Assembly: GCF_016806065.1 (NCBI RefSeq)
Contig: NZ_CP032405.1
Coordinates: 1,261,001-1,325,000, forward strand
DNA from: Rhizobium rosettiformans
GTDB taxonomy: Bacteria; Pseudomonadota; Alphaproteobacteria; Rhizobiales; Rhizobiaceae
Length of the DNA stretch: 64,000 nt
Reading direction: 5' to 3'
Shown: piece by piece, positions 48,416-58,176 of the stretch
How the letters are laid out: every line of letters starts with the position of its first letter
Numbering within the stretch: the stretch's first letter is position 1
The notes under the pieces: generated by a model
The model's input: the letters and a program-made list of their open reading frames with translations, nothing else
Databases searched by the model: none
Told to the model about the DNA's origin: nothing
Program-made: the position numbers and the translations under genes

Positions 48416-48943
48416 ATGACAACGATTGTTACCGTACGCAAAGACGGCAAGGTGGTGATGGCCGGTGACGGTCAGGTCAGCCTTGGCCAGACCGTGATGA
48501 AGGGCAATGCCCGAAAGGTGCGCCGCATCGGCAAGGGCGGCGACGTGATCGCAGGCTTCGCCGGCGCGACAGCCGATGCCTTTACCCTGCTCGATCGCCT
48601 CGAAAAGAAGCTTGAGCAATATCCCGGCCAGCTGATGCGCGCCGCCGTCGAGCTCGCCAAGGACTGGCGCACCGACAAGTATCTGCGCAATCTCGAAGCC
48701 ATGATGCTGGTTGCCGACAAGTCGATCACGCTTGCGATTACCGGAAATGGCGACGTGTTGGAGCCCGAGCATGGCGCGATCGCCATCGGATCCGGCGGCA
48801 ACTACGCCTACGCAGCCGCCCGTGCGCTCATGGATACCGACCACTCGGCCGAGGATATCGCCAAACGTGCTTTGACGATCGCCGGTGAGATCTGCGTCTA
48901 CACCAACAACAACATGGTGGTCGAAACCCTCGACGCCGACTGA
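48416..48943 (+). CDS. hslV: ATP-dependent protease peptidase subunit HslV
   Basis: Proteasome-like threonine peptidase; dodecamer capped by HslU. The 175-residue product starts [24 protein letters not shown], so Met removal exposes the catalytic Thr2. It has [30 protein letters not shown] near residue 43, [30 protein letters not shown] and [14 protein letters not shown]. The in-frame TTG one codon earlier would block the N-terminal threonine, so ATG 48416 is used. hslU starts 69 nt downstream. Confidence 0.98.
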   Translation: MTTIVTVRKDGKVVMAGDGQVSLGQTVMKGNARKVRRIGKGGDVIAGFAGATADAFTLLDRLEKKLEQYPGQLMRAAVELAKDWRTDKYLRNLEAMMLVADKSITLAITGNGDVLEPEHGAIAIGSGGNYAYAAARALMDTDHSAEDIAKRALTIAGEICVYTNNNMVVETLDAD

Positions 48944-49012
48944 CGGCTGCCGATCGAATTCCACACCAAGAGACGATGCGCGGGTCCGCGGCATCGTGAG
49001 GAGCAACCCAAA

Positions 49013-50320
49013 ATGACCAATTTCTCCCCGCGCGAGATCGTCTCCGAACTCGACCGCCATATCATCGGCCAGCATGACGCCAAGCGTGCTGTGGCAATCG
49101 CGCTTCGCAACCGCTGGCGGCGCCAGCAGCTTTCGGAAGATCTGCGCGACGAGGTCATGCCGAAGAACATCCTGATGATCGGGCCGACCGGCGTCGGCAA
49201 GACGGAAATCTCCCGTCGGCTGGCCAAGCTTGCCGGTGCGCCCTTCATCAAGGTCGAGGCCACCAAGTTCACCGAGGTTGGTTATGTCGGCCGCGACGTC
49301 GAGCAGATCATCCGCGATCTGGTGGAGATCGGCATCGCCCTCATTCGCGACAAGAAGCGGCAGGAAGTGCAGGCCAAAGCCCATCAGCTGGCCGAAGAAC
49401 GTGTGCTCGACGCTCTGGTGGGTGCCACTGCCTCGCCGGCCACCCGCGACAGCTTCCGCAAGAAGCTTCGTGGTGGTGAGCTGGACGACAAGGAGATCGA
49501 CATCGAGGTCGCCGACAGCGGTTCCGGCGCGCCCGGTTTCGAGGTCCCCGGCATGCCCGGTGCGAATATCGGCATCCTCAATCTGTCGGAAATGTTCGGA
49601 AAGGCCATGGGCAACCGGACAAAGAAGGTCCGCACCACCGTCAAGGCGTCCTACGGCGACCTGATCCGCGACGAGTCGGACAAGCTGATCGACAATGAGG
49701 TCATCCAGCGTGAGGCGCTTCGCTCGGTCGAGAATGATGGCATCGTCTTCCTCGACGAGATCGACAAGATCGCTGCCCGTGAAGGCGCAATGGGCGCCGG
49801 CGTCTCCCGCGAAGGCGTGCAGCGCGACCTGTTGCCGCTTGTCGAAGGCACGACGGTTGCGACCAAGTATGGTCCGGTGAAAACCGACCATATCCTCTTC
49901 ATCGCGTCTGGCGCCTTCCACGTCTCCAAGCCCTCCGACCTCCTGCCGGAACTTCAGGGCCGCCTGCCGATCCGGGTCGAGCTGAAGCCGCTGACCAAGG
50001 AAGATTTCCGCCGCATCCTGACGGAAACCGAAGCGAGCCTGATCCGCCAGTACAAGGCGCTGATGGCGACCGAGGAGCTCAATCTCGACTTCACCGAGGA
50101 TGCGATCGATGCGCTTGCCGATGTCGCGGTCCAGCTCAACGAGACGGTCGAGAACATCGGTGCCCGTCGCTTGCAGACGGTCATGGAGCGCGTGTTGGAC
50201 GAGATATCCTTCCATGCACCGGACCGTGGTGGCTCGGAAGTCATGATCGACTCGACTTATGTTCAGGAGCATGTCGGGGATCTCGCTGCGAACACCGATC
50301 TGAGCCGCTATATCCTGTGA
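49013..50320 (+). CDS. hslU: ATP-dependent protease ATPase subunit HslU
   Basis: AAA+ unfoldase that feeds HslV. The 435-residue protein has the N-terminal [33 protein letters not shown] signature split over residues 4-36, Walker [20 protein letters not shown] near residue 58, the pore loop [19 protein letters not shown], the I domain, Walker [13 protein letters not shown] near residue 246, and sensor regions with [14 protein letters not shown]. The C-terminus ends SRYIL, the short tail that inserts into HslV. GAGG lies about 10 nt before the ATG. Confidence 0.98.
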   Translation: MTNFSPREIVSELDRHIIGQHDAKRAVAIALRNRWRRQQLSEDLRDEVMPKNILMIGPTGVGKTEISRRLAKLAGAPFIKVEATKFTEVGYVGRDVEQIIRDLVEIGIALIRDKKRQEVQAKAHQLAEERVLDALVGATASPATRDSFRKKLRGGELDDKEIDIEVADSGSGAPGFEVPGMPGANIGILNLSEMFGKAMGNRTKKVRTTVKASYGDLIRDESDKLIDNEVIQREALRSVENDGIVFLDEIDKIAAREGAMGAGVSREGVQRDLLPLVEGTTVATKYGPVKTDHILFIASGAFHVSKPSDLLPELQGRLPIRVELKPLTKEDFRRILTETEASLIRQYKALMATEELNLDFTEDAIDALADVAVQLNETVENIGARRLQTVMERVLDEISFHAPDRGGSEVMIDSTYVQEHVGDLAANTDLSRYIL

Positions 50321-50332
50321 TCTTTGTGCATC

Positions 50333-50382
50333 TATGGGTCGCTTTCGCCGTTGCCATGTCGGGAAAGTGAAAGCGACCCATA
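50333..50382. repeat. Perfect 13-bp inverted repeat after hslU
   Basis: TATGGGTCGCTTT (50333-50345) and AAAGCGACCCATA (50370-50382) are exact reverse complements around a 24-nt spacer; one further C-G pair extends the stem inward. It begins 12 nt past the hslU stop. There is no T-run after it, so it is not a standard terminator; it may protect the hslVU mRNA 3' end, act through Rho, or be an operator for the next gene. Confidence 0.6.
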
Positions 50383-50485
50383 TCGACAATACAGGCAGCC
50401 CTTATGTAAGGAGAGCCGCTGTCGGACGACGCCCATGGATGCGTCGGCAATCCGTTCGGGGACACATGTCCAGGGGCCGCGCATC

Positions 50486-51436
50486 GTGCTGAACATCACC
50501 AGGATCATCATCGTCGGATTGGGGCTTGCCGGGCTTGTTCCGTTGTCGGGCCACGCTGCAGACAAGGTGCCGCCGGGAAATCGCAATGCCGAGCAGCCGG
50601 CCGTTCCTGGCGCCTCGGTCCGCCGCACCAAGGCGGGCAAGACCAGCTTCGACATCAAGTACGAGAAGGTTCGCGATCTTCTGAAGACCGACTCGAGACT
50701 GGTCGGGAAGATCAAGAAGACGGCATCAGCCTATCAGATCGCTCCGATCCACATGGTGGGCGCGATCGTCGGCGAGCACACCTACAACGTCGATGCCTAT
50801 GACAGTCTGCAGAGCTATTATGTGAAGGCTGCCTCCTACGCAGGCAACAGCTTCCGTTTCGGCTATAAGGACGAAAGCATTGCCGACTTCGTCGGCCGAT
50901 CCGAATTTTCCGAATGCAGCGGCTATTCGGACAGCTACCGTCTCTGGACCTGCCGCGAGAAGGTCTGGGAGGATCAGTTTCGCGGCAAATCCGTCGGCGG
51001 CAAGTCTTATCCGAACAATCGCTTCAGCGCGGTGTTCTTCCAGCCTTTCTATGCCGGTCAGACCTTTGGTCTGGGGCAGATCAATCCTCTGACCGCCCTG
51101 ATGCTGTCGGACCTCGTGCATGAGAAGTCCGGCTATCCGAAGCTGGACGAGAATGATGCGGCGGGCGTCTACAAGGCGATCATGGATCCCGATATCTCGC
51201 TTGCCTTCATGGCGGCGGTCATCCGCAAGTCGATCGACGACTACAGACAGATCGCCGACGTCGATATCTCGGGCAATCCTGGCGTGACAGCCACGCTTTT
51301 CAATATCGGCGGCTCGCAGCAGCGCGCACGCGCACTGGCTGCGAAGCGCTCGACCGGTGCGGCGAATTGGCCGGAAGAGAACTATTACGGCTGGTTGATC
51401 AATGATCGGCTGGACGAGTTGGAGCCCCTGCTCTAA
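50486..51436 (+). CDS. DUF1402 family periplasmic protein, lytic-transglycosylase-like
   Basis: A 316-residue protein of a poorly studied rhizobial family. GTG 50486 is chosen because AGGGG lies 9 nt upstream and it gives a clean signal peptide (hydrophobic residues 6-19, likely cleavage after HAA near residue 25); ATG 50435 is an alternative. The mature part has three spaced motifs resembling SLT/lysozyme-fold enzymes: AIVGEHTYN (Glu97, compare E-S-x-F-N), FGLGQINPLTA (195-201 core, compare GLMQ-x-MP-x-TA), and TLFNIGG (271-276, compare AYNAG). A periplasmic murein-related role is therefore inference. It lies between hslU and a P450. Confidence 0.78.
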   Translation: MLNITRIIIVGLGLAGLVPLSGHAADKVPPGNRNAEQPAVPGASVRRTKAGKTSFDIKYEKVRDLLKTDSRLVGKIKKTASAYQIAPIHMVGAIVGEHTYNVDAYDSLQSYYVKAASYAGNSFRFGYKDESIADFVGRSEFSECSGYSDSYRLWTCREKVWEDQFRGKSVGGKSYPNNRFSAVFFQPFYAGQTFGLGQINPLTALMLSDLVHEKSGYPKLDENDAAGVYKAIMDPDISLAFMAAVIRKSIDDYRQIADVDISGNPGVTATLFNIGGSQQRARALAAKRSTGAANWPEENYYGWLINDRLDELEPLL

Positions 51437-51475
51437 CTCCTTAAGGGGGGCTCCAACCCTTCGAGGGAGCAACAC

Positions 51476-52879
51476 ATGGACGCCAGTCTGCGCAAATCGA
51501 CCTTCGAGCCGCCGGCACCCGTGCCGCGGACGGTCCCGCCCAGCCGGCTGGAGATCATTCGCACGGTCCTGAAGAACCCGCTCGAGCTGTGGGGACAGCC
51601 CTCCTACACCTGGCCATGGATCGTCACGCGGCTTTTCGGCCAGACCACCATCATCGCCAATGATCCGGGTCTGATCCGGCATGTTCTCGTCGACAATGCG
51701 TCGAATTACGAGATGTCCGAGATCCGTCAGCTCGTTCTGCGCCCCATTCTGCGGGATGGGCTTCTGACGGCCGAAGGTCCGGTTTGGAAACGGTCGCGGA
51801 AGGCCATGGCACCTGTCTTCACCCCGCGGCATGCGCGCGGTTTCGCGCGCCAGATGCGTGAGCAGAGCGAACTTTTTCTCGACCGCTACGAAGCCGGTGC
51901 CGAAGGCATCGTCCGCGATGTCGCCGTCGACATGACCGAACTCACCTATGCCATCCTGTCTGAAACGCTCTTCTCGGGCGGTATCGTCTCCGAGCAGGGC
52001 GATTTTGCCAAAGACGTCGACGATCTCCTGCACAGCATGGGCCGTATCGACCCGCTGGACTTGTTGAAGGCTCCGAGATGGATCCCGCGTCTGACCCGCA
52101 TCAGGGGCCTCGGCGTCTTGCGCAAGTTCCGCGAACTCGTGCGCCGGACGATGGATCACCGCCGGTCCATCATCAGGGCGGAGCGTGAGAACGCACCGGA
52201 CGATTTTTTGACCTTGCTGCTCGAACTGGAAGGACCTGACGGCCTGACCTCGGAAGAGATCGAGGACAATATCCTGACCTTCATCGGGGCAGGGCACGAG
52301 ACGACGGCGCGTGCTCTGGCCTGGACGCTGTATTGCGTGGCCCATTGTCCGGATGTCCGCGACGCAATGGAGCGCGAAATCGATGAGGTCATCGCGTCCG
52401 GTGCCGATCCTGTCGAGTGGCTCGACAAGATGCCGCATGTGCGAGCCTCCTTCGAGGAGGCGATGCGGCTTTATCCGCCGGCGCCCTCCATCAACCGCGA
52501 TGCGATCGCCGACGATCGCTACACCGCGCCCAATGGCGAGACCGTCGAGATTGCGAAGGGCGCCACCGTCCTCGTCATGCCCTGGACCCTGCATCGCCAC
52601 GAGCTCTACTGGGACAAGCCGCGCGTCTTCGACCCATCCCGCTTTCTGCCGGGCGAGCGGGAGAAAATCGGTCGCTTTCAGTATCTGCCTTTTGGCGCCG
52701 GTCCGCGCGTCTGCATCGGCGCCACCTTTGCGCTGCAGGAAGCCGTCATCGCGCTCGCGGTGTTGATGCAGCGATATCGTTTCGCCGCGACGCCGCAGAC
52801 CAAACCCTGGCCGGTTCAGAAGCTCACCACCCAGCCGGCTGGCGGCCTGCCGATGCGGGTCACGCCGCGCAAGCCGTAA
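51476..52879 (+). CDS. Cytochrome P450
   Basis: Soluble bacterial P450, 467 residues. Heme-binding loop LPFGAGPRVCIGATFA with proximal Cys413; I-helix oxygen site FIGAGHETTARALAW near residue 272; K-helix ExxR in SFEEAMRLYPPAPSINRD near residue 325; and DPSRFLPGERE before the heme loop. There is no N-terminal membrane anchor. The layout (AGHETT, long CYP4/CYP102-like C-terminal half) suggests a class with fatty-acid or similar hydrophobic substrates, but that is a guess. No ferredoxin or reductase gene is adjacent. It starts 39 nt after the DUF1402 gene on the same strand, so the two may be cotranscribed. Confidence 0.94.
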   Translation: MDASLRKSTFEPPAPVPRTVPPSRLEIIRTVLKNPLELWGQPSYTWPWIVTRLFGQTTIIANDPGLIRHVLVDNASNYEMSEIRQLVLRPILRDGLLTAEGPVWKRSRKAMAPVFTPRHARGFARQMREQSELFLDRYEAGAEGIVRDVAVDMTELTYAILSETLFSGGIVSEQGDFAKDVDDLLHSMGRIDPLDLLKAPRWIPRLTRIRGLGVLRKFRELVRRTMDHRRSIIRAERENAPDDFLTLLLELEGPDGLTSEEIEDNILTFIGAGHETTARALAWTLYCVAHCPDVRDAMEREIDEVIASGADPVEWLDKMPHVRASFEEAMRLYPPAPSINRDAIADDRYTAPNGETVEIAKGATVLVMPWTLHRHELYWDKPRVFDPSRFLPGEREKIGRFQYLPFGAGPRVCIGATFALQEAVIALAVLMQRYRFAATPQTKPWPVQKLTTQPAGGLPMRVTPRKP

Positions 52880-52977
52880 AGCGGCGCGATCCTGCCGCTC
52901 CTCCGCTGGAAATCCGGCGAATGCCTGTGTCATAAGGGATGCGTCGCCGTTCGGGCGGGCATCATGGGGAAGACTGC

Positions 52978-54981
52978 GTGACATCCGATTACATGCTGGG
53001 CATCGACACCGGCGGCACCTATACGGACGCCGTCATCTATAGCGAAACGCATGGGATCGCCGCCAAGGCGAAATCGCTCACCACCCGCCACGATCTGTCG
53101 ATCGGTATCTCAGGAGCGCTCGAAAGCGTGCTCGCCGAATCAGCGATTGATCCCTCGGCGATTGGCCTTGTCTCGCTGTCGACGACGCTCGCGACCAATG
53201 CGCTTGTGGAAGGGCAGGGCGGCCGCGCCGGCCTCATCATGATCGGCTTCGGCCCCGAAGACCTGAAGCGCGACGGTCTGGCCGATGCGCTTGGCAACGA
53301 TCCAGTCCTCTTCATTGCCGGCGGTCATGACGTTCATGGCAACGAGACACCTTTCGATCAGGCGGCGTTGGAAGCGGCACTGCCCGAGCTTTCGGCCAAT
53401 GTCTCATCCTTCGCGATCGCCGGCTATTTCGCGGTTCGCAATCCGGCGCATGAGCAGCGCGCGCGCGAGATCATTCGCCGGCATTCCGGCCTGCCCGTCA
53501 CCTGCAGCCACGAGCTTTCCTCCAAGCTCGGCGGGCCAAGACGGGCACTGACAACCCTTCTCAATGCACGCCTGGTCTCGATGATCGACCGGTTGATCGG
53601 CTCAGCCGAGCGCTATCTCGGGGAGCGCGGCATCCATGCCCCACTGATGGTCGTGCGTGGTGACGGTGCGTTGATCTCGGCAGCCGAAGCCCGCTTGCGG
53701 CCGATCGAGACTATTCTCTCCGGTCCCGCCGCGAGCCTCGTCGGCGCACGCCACCTGACAGGCCTCAATGATGCCGTCGTCTCCGATATCGGTGGCACGA
53801 CGACCGACGTCGCCGTCATGGAGGCCGGACAACCGCGGCTTGATCAGGATGGCGCTGTCGTTGGTGGCTACAGGACCATGGTCGAGGCAGTGGCCATGCG
53901 CACCTTCGGTCTCGGTGGAGACTCGGAAGTCCGTTTTGATGACCGGGGCCTCGCGGCGAAGATCGAGCTCGGCCCCCGCCGTCTGGTGCCGCTGAGCCTT
54001 GCGGCATCGCTGCACGGAATAGCCATCACAGACGCGCTAGAGCGCCAGCTCCGCGCGCCACATCTCGGGCGTCATGACGGACGTTTTGCCGTCCGCACCG
54101 GCGTTCCCGATCACCTCGCAGCCGGGCTGCAGCCGCAGGAGGCCGCACTGTTTCAGAAGATTGGTGCCGTGCCGCTTCCCCTCGACCAGCTGATCAGCTT
54201 CACCCAGCAGAAGGCGACACTCGACCGTCTCGTGGCGCGGGGCCTCGTTCATATCTGCGGCATCACACCCTCCGATGCCATGCATATCTTGGGTCGCCAG
54301 GGCCAGTGGGATCGCAGGGCCGCCGAACTCGGCACGGCGCTGGCGATCCGACAGAAGGATGGTTCTGGCCAGCCGATCGCGTCATCGCCCGAAGTGCTTG
54401 CCCAGCTGATCGTTGATCGCCTGACGCGCCAGTCGGCCGAAGTCATTCTCTCCGCAGCGCTTGCCGAAGATGGGCTCGCCGACGTCGAGCCTTCGAAATC
54501 CATATTGATCGACCGTGCCCTCCGGCGTCAGGCAGGCATCGCCCGCTTCGGTCTTTCCCTCGATCGGCCTCTCGTCGGCCTCGGAGCCTCCGCCGGCGTC
54601 TATTACCCCGCAATCGCTGATATGCTGGCATCTGATTTTGCCGTGCCTGAAGACGCCGATGTCGCAAATGCCGTCGGCGCGGTGGTTGGGCAGGTACGCA
54701 GTAGCGTCACGGTAACCGTCACCTCGCCGGAAGAAGGTCTCTTCATCATCACCGGCGGCGGCGACAGCGAGCGGGCGACGGATGAAGCCGTTGCCCTGGA
54801 AAGGGCGAGGACAAGGGCGACCGAACTCGCGCGTGCAAGGGCTGAAGCCAGTGGTGCCGTGGATGTCGTGCTGATCATCCGGGAGGAGCTCGACGCCCCG
54901 GAGATCGAGGGACGCCGCAAGCTCGTGGAAGCGCGGATCACGGCGACGGCCTCGGGTCGCCCCAGGACCGCACGCGGCTGA
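52978..54981 (+). CDS. Hydantoinase/oxoprolinase family protein (HyuA type)
   Basis: A 667-residue ASKHA-fold protein related to N-methylhydantoinase A and 5-oxoprolinase. It begins YMLGIDTGGTYTDAVIYSE (phosphate-1 loop near residue 6), then SLSTTLATNALVEGQGGRAGLI near residue 63, SHELSSKLGGPRRALTTLLNARL, LSGPAASLVGARHLTGL near residue 243 and VVSDIGGTTTDVAVME near residue 262. GTG 52978 has GGGGAAG about 8 nt upstream. The usual HyuB partner is not adjacent. Substrate unknown: ATP-dependent lactam hydrolysis or an acetone-carboxylase-like role are possible for the family. It starts 98 bp after the P450 stop. Confidence 0.88.
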   Translation: MTSDYMLGIDTGGTYTDAVIYSETHGIAAKAKSLTTRHDLSIGISGALESVLAESAIDPSAIGLVSLSTTLATNALVEGQGGRAGLIMIGFGPEDLKRDGLADALGNDPVLFIAGGHDVHGNETPFDQAALEAALPELSANVSSFAIAGYFAVRNPAHEQRAREIIRRHSGLPVTCSHELSSKLGGPRRALTTLLNARLVSMIDRLIGSAERYLGERGIHAPLMVVRGDGALISAAEARLRPIETILSGPAASLVGARHLTGLNDAVVSDIGGTTTDVAVMEAGQPRLDQDGAVVGGYRTMVEAVAMRTFGLGGDSEVRFDDRGLAAKIELGPRRLVPLSLAASLHGIAITDALERQLRAPHLGRHDGRFAVRTGVPDHLAAGLQPQEAALFQKIGAVPLPLDQLISFTQQKATLDRLVARGLVHICGITPSDAMHILGRQGQWDRRAAELGTALAIRQKDGSGQPIASSPEVLAQLIVDRLTRQSAEVILSAALAEDGLADVEPSKSILIDRALRRQAGIARFGLSLDRPLVGLGASAGVYYPAIADMLASDFAVPEDADVANAVGAVVGQVRSSVTVTVTSPEEGLFIITGGGDSERATDEAVALERARTRATELARARAEASGAVDVVLIIREELDAPEIEGRRKLVEARITATASGRPRTARG

Positions 54982-55085
54982 CTTTCTATTTTGGAAATAA
55001 TTTTTCGTATTTATAACAGATTGACTGCTAATCGGTTTCAGCCATGCTGTGTGCCAATAGCCAGTCCAGTACAAGGAATGACGTC

Positions 55086-57254
55086 ATGACATCAGTTGAA
55101 GCCCACGGCCTTTCGATCGACAAGCGCCTCTATGATTTCATCGTGAGCCAGGCGATCCCGGGAACGGAAGTCGAGGCCGATGCCTTCTTTGCCGGCTTCT
55201 CCCGAATCGTTCACGACCTGGCACCGAAGAACCGCGCTCTGCTCGCCAAGCGGGATGAGCTGCAGGCTCAGATCGATGCCTGGTATCGCCAGAACGGCGC
55301 TCCCTCCGACCTTGCCGCCTATGAAGGCTTCCTGCGTGAAATCGGTTACCTCCTGCCCGAAGGTCCCGACTTCAAGATCGAGACGGCCAATGTCGATCCG
55401 GAGATATCGTCGATCGCCGGCCCGCAGCTCGTCGTTCCCGTCATGAACGCGCGTTATGCACTGAATGCCGTCAATGCCCGCTGGGGTTCGCTTTACGACG
55501 CGCTCTACGGTACGGATGCGATTTCTGAGGCTGATGGCGCGGACAAGGGCAAGGGCTACAATCCGGTTCGCGGTGGCAAGGTCGTGGCGTGGGCGAAGTC
55601 CTTTCTCGACCGGAGCCTGCCGCTCGCCGGCGGCAGCTGGGCTGATGTTACAGGCTTCGACTTTGAAAACGGCGCGCTCTTCGTCGAGACCGCCAGCGGC
55701 CGGACAGGTCTATCCAGTCCCGACCAATATGTCGGTTTCAAGCGTGAAAGCGATAAGGCATATCGCCTCTATTTCCGCACCAACGGCCTGCACACCCTCG
55801 TCTTCGTCGATCCGGACAGCCTGATCGGCAAGGACGATCCCGCCGGCATCGCCGATGTCGGGCTCGAATCGGCGCTCACCACCATCATGGACTGCGAGGA
55901 TTCGGTCGCGGCCGTCGATGCCGAGGACAAGATCACTGTCTACTCCAATTGGCTCGGCCTGATGAAGGGCGACCTGACGGAGGAAGTCTCCAAGGGGGGA
56001 AGGACGTTTACGCGTGCTCTGAGCGGAGACCTTGAGTTCACGGGTGTTGAGGGCGGTGCGGTGACGCTGCCGGGCCGCTCCCTGATGCTCATCCGCAATG
56101 TCGGTCACCTCATGACCAATCCTGCGATCACCGACAAGAATGGCCACGAGGTGCCGGAAGGCATCATGGATGCCGCGATCACCGCTCTGATCGCACTGCA
56201 TGACATCGGTCCGAATGGCCGCCGCAAGAACTCTCGCGCCGGCTCGATGTATGTCGTGAAGCCGAAGATGCATGGCCCCGAAGAGGTCGCCTTCGCCTGT
56301 GAGATCTTCTCGCGTGTCGAAGAACTCGTCGGCATGGCGCCCAACACCATCAAGATGGGCATCATGGACGAGGAGCGTCGCACGACGGTCAATCTCAAGG
56401 AATGCATCCGCGCGGCGCGTGACCGCGTCGTCTTCATCAACACCGGCTTCCTCGACCGCACCGGCGACGAAATCCACACTTCGATGGAAGCGGGCCCGAT
56501 GATCCGCAAGGGCGACATGAAGCAGGCCGCCTGGATTTCGGCCTATGAAAACTGGAACGTCGATATCGGCCTTGAATGCGGCCTCTCCGGGCACGCCCAG
56601 ATCGGCAAGGGCATGTGGGCCATGCCCGATCTCATGGCGGCCATGCTGGAGCAGAAGATCGCCCATCCGAAGGCTGGTGCCAACACCGCCTGGGTCCCGT
56701 CGCCGACCGCTGCCACGCTGCATGCCACACACTATCACAGCGTCGATGTCGCCGATGTCCAGAACGGCCTGAAGTCACGTCCGCGCGCAAAACTGGCCGA
56801 TATCCTCTCCGTTCCGGTCGCGCCGCGTCCGAACTGGACGCCAGAGGAAATCCAGCGGGAACTCGACAACAACGCCCAGGGCATCCTCGGCTACGTCGTC
56901 CGCTGGATCGACCAGGGCGTCGGCTGCTCCAAGGTGCCTGACATCAACAATGTCGGACTGATGGAGGACCGCGCTACGCTTCGCATCTCCGCCCAGCACA
57001 TGGCAAACTGGCTGCATCACGGCGTGGTGACGGAAGAACAGGTCGTCGAGACCTTGAAGCGCATGGCGGTGGTCGTCGACGGACAGAATGCCTCCGACCC
57101 GGTCTACGTGCCGATGGCGAAAGACTACGATGGCTCGGTCGCTTTCCAGGCAGCACTTGACCTCGTGCTGAAGGGCAGGGAGCAGCCGAATGGCTATACC
57201 GAGCCGGTTCTCCATCGCCGCCGCATTGAACTCAAGGCGAAGTCTGCAGCTTAA
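55086..57254 (+). CDS. glcB: Malate synthase G
   Basis: Condenses glyoxylate and acetyl-CoA to malate in the glyoxylate shunt. The 722-residue length and large inserted domains mark the G isoform. Motifs: [23 protein letters not shown] near residue 118, [15 protein letters not shown] near residue 270 with the Mg-binding Glu-Asp, [16 protein letters not shown] near residue 337, [36 protein letters not shown] near residue 428 and [28 protein letters not shown] split near residue 490. AAGGA lies 8 nt before the ATG. The upstream 104 bp is AT-rich and probably carries its promoter. isocitrate lyase is not in the window. Confidence 0.98.
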   Translation: MTSVEAHGLSIDKRLYDFIVSQAIPGTEVEADAFFAGFSRIVHDLAPKNRALLAKRDELQAQIDAWYRQNGAPSDLAAYEGFLREIGYLLPEGPDFKIETANVDPEISSIAGPQLVVPVMNARYALNAVNARWGSLYDALYGTDAISEADGADKGKGYNPVRGGKVVAWAKSFLDRSLPLAGGSWADVTGFDFENGALFVETASGRTGLSSPDQYVGFKRESDKAYRLYFRTNGLHTLVFVDPDSLIGKDDPAGIADVGLESALTTIMDCEDSVAAVDAEDKITVYSNWLGLMKGDLTEEVSKGGRTFTRALSGDLEFTGVEGGAVTLPGRSLMLIRNVGHLMTNPAITDKNGHEVPEGIMDAAITALIALHDIGPNGRRKNSRAGSMYVVKPKMHGPEEVAFACEIFSRVEELVGMAPNTIKMGIMDEERRTTVNLKECIRAARDRVVFINTGFLDRTGDEIHTSMEAGPMIRKGDMKQAAWISAYENWNVDIGLECGLSGHAQIGKGMWAMPDLMAAMLEQKIAHPKAGANTAWVPSPTAATLHATHYHSVDVADVQNGLKSRPRAKLADILSVPVAPRPNWTPEEIQRELDNNAQGILGYVVRWIDQGVGCSKVPDINNVGLMEDRATLRISAQHMANWLHHGVVTEEQVVETLKRMAVVVDGQNASDPVYVPMAKDYDGSVAFQAALDLVLKGREQPNGYTEPVLHRRRIELKAKSAA

Positions 57255-57278
57255 CCTCCAATCTTTGATGGAAACGAA

Positions 57279-57310
57279 AAAGCCCCGCCGGAGCGATCCG
57301 GCGGGGCTTT
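57279..57310. terminator. Bidirectional terminator after glcB
   Basis: Perfect 14-bp stem AAAGCCCCGCCGGA / TCCGGCGGGGCTTT with a GCGA loop, 24 nt past the glcB stop and 23 nt before the stop of the convergent L,D-transpeptidase gene. Confidence 0.9.
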
Positions 57311-57333
57311 CGGTTTCATCACGCAGTCGCTGC

Positions 57334-57999
57334 TTACTGCAGAACAACAACCTTGGAGTTGCGGCCCGGCTTGACGCGATTGTAGAGGTCGATCACGTCC
57401 TGGTTCATCATGCGGATGCAGCCCGACGAAGCAGCCGTTCCGATCGATGCCCATTCCGGCGTGCCATGCAGACGGAACAGAGTGTCCTGGCCCTTCTCGT
57501 TGAAGAGATACATGGCGCGTGCGCCGAGCGGGTTGCGCAGGCCGGGTTCCATGCCCTTTTCGACATACTTGGCGACTTCGGGCTTCCGTTCCGCCATTTC
57601 CTTCGGCGGATGCCAGGTCGGCCATGCCTGCTTCCAGGCGATATAGGCTTCACCTTCCCAGGCAAAGCCCTGCTTGCCGACGCCGATACCGTAACGAACG
57701 GCCTTGCCGCGCGGCAGGACGTAATAAAGGAAGCGCTCGCGCGTGTTCACCACGACCGTGCCGGGTTTTTCCGTGGTCGCATAATCGACAATTTGTCGGT
57801 GAAACTTCTTGTCGACTTTCTGAATCGGAATGGCAGGCAGGGCATACCCTGCATCCGTGACCGAACCATAGGAGTCGCTGAAGATCTCGACCTTGGTGGT
57901 TTCGGCCACTTCGGCCTTGTCGCCGGTCGTCGTTGTGCAGCCCGCGAGGCCTAGGGACATAACCAGGCCAAGCGCGGTCAAGATATTGCGGAAGCGCAT
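57334..57999 (-). CDS. L,D-transpeptidase lipoprotein (YkuD family)
   Basis: Periplasmic or envelope enzyme that forms 3-3 crosslinks in peptidoglycan or attaches proteins to it. The 221-residue protein has a lipoprotein signal with lipobox LAGC (Cys21), and a YkuD domain from about residue 80 (GTVVVNTRERFLYYVLPRGKAVRYGIGVG in part). The catalytic motif is LFRLHGTPEWASIGTAASSGCIRM with His178 and Cys194. Rhizobiales rely on L,D-transpeptidases for polar growth, so this is a cell-wall growth candidate. It is convergent with glcB and divergent from mmcB across 177 bp, which shows no gene. Confidence 0.95.
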   Translation of the reverse strand: MRFRNILTALGLVMSLGLAGCTTTTGDKAEVAETTKVEIFSDSYGSVTDAGYALPAIPIQKVDKKFHRQIVDYATTEKPGTVVVNTRERFLYYVLPRGKAVRYGIGVGKQGFAWEGEAYIAWKQAWPTWHPPKEMAERKPEVAKYVEKGMEPGLRNPLGARAMYLFNEKGQDTLFRLHGTPEWASIGTAASSGCIRMMNQDVIDLYNRVKPGRNSKVVVLQ

Positions 58000-58176
58000 G
58001 ATAAAGCTCGTGGGTGATGGCTGAGAGACGGCCTTGTGACCATCTTTGATTATGGTTTATTTTGAATTAATCTCGGCAACGCAAGTGCCGTACTACAGCC
58101 GACTGTGTTCGGCGCTGCAAAATGACTCCGCATTGCTTTTTTGCAACAGACCTTGGCGCGCGGAGCGGAGTTATCC

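Noticed and set aside
48359..50389. A 676-codon minus-strand open frame across hslV and hslU
   Set aside because: It lies opposite two highly conserved genes with exact family motifs; no recognisable domain in the antisense product.
50726..52984. A 752-codon minus-strand open frame opposite the DUF1402 and P450 genes
   Set aside because: The plus-strand products have clear motifs (heme loop, signal peptide); the antisense product looks like arginine- and aspartate-rich shadow sequence.
58060..58176. A LexA box (GTTC-N7-GTTC) controlling mmcB
   Set aside because: One GTTC near 58108 is present but the second half is missing.
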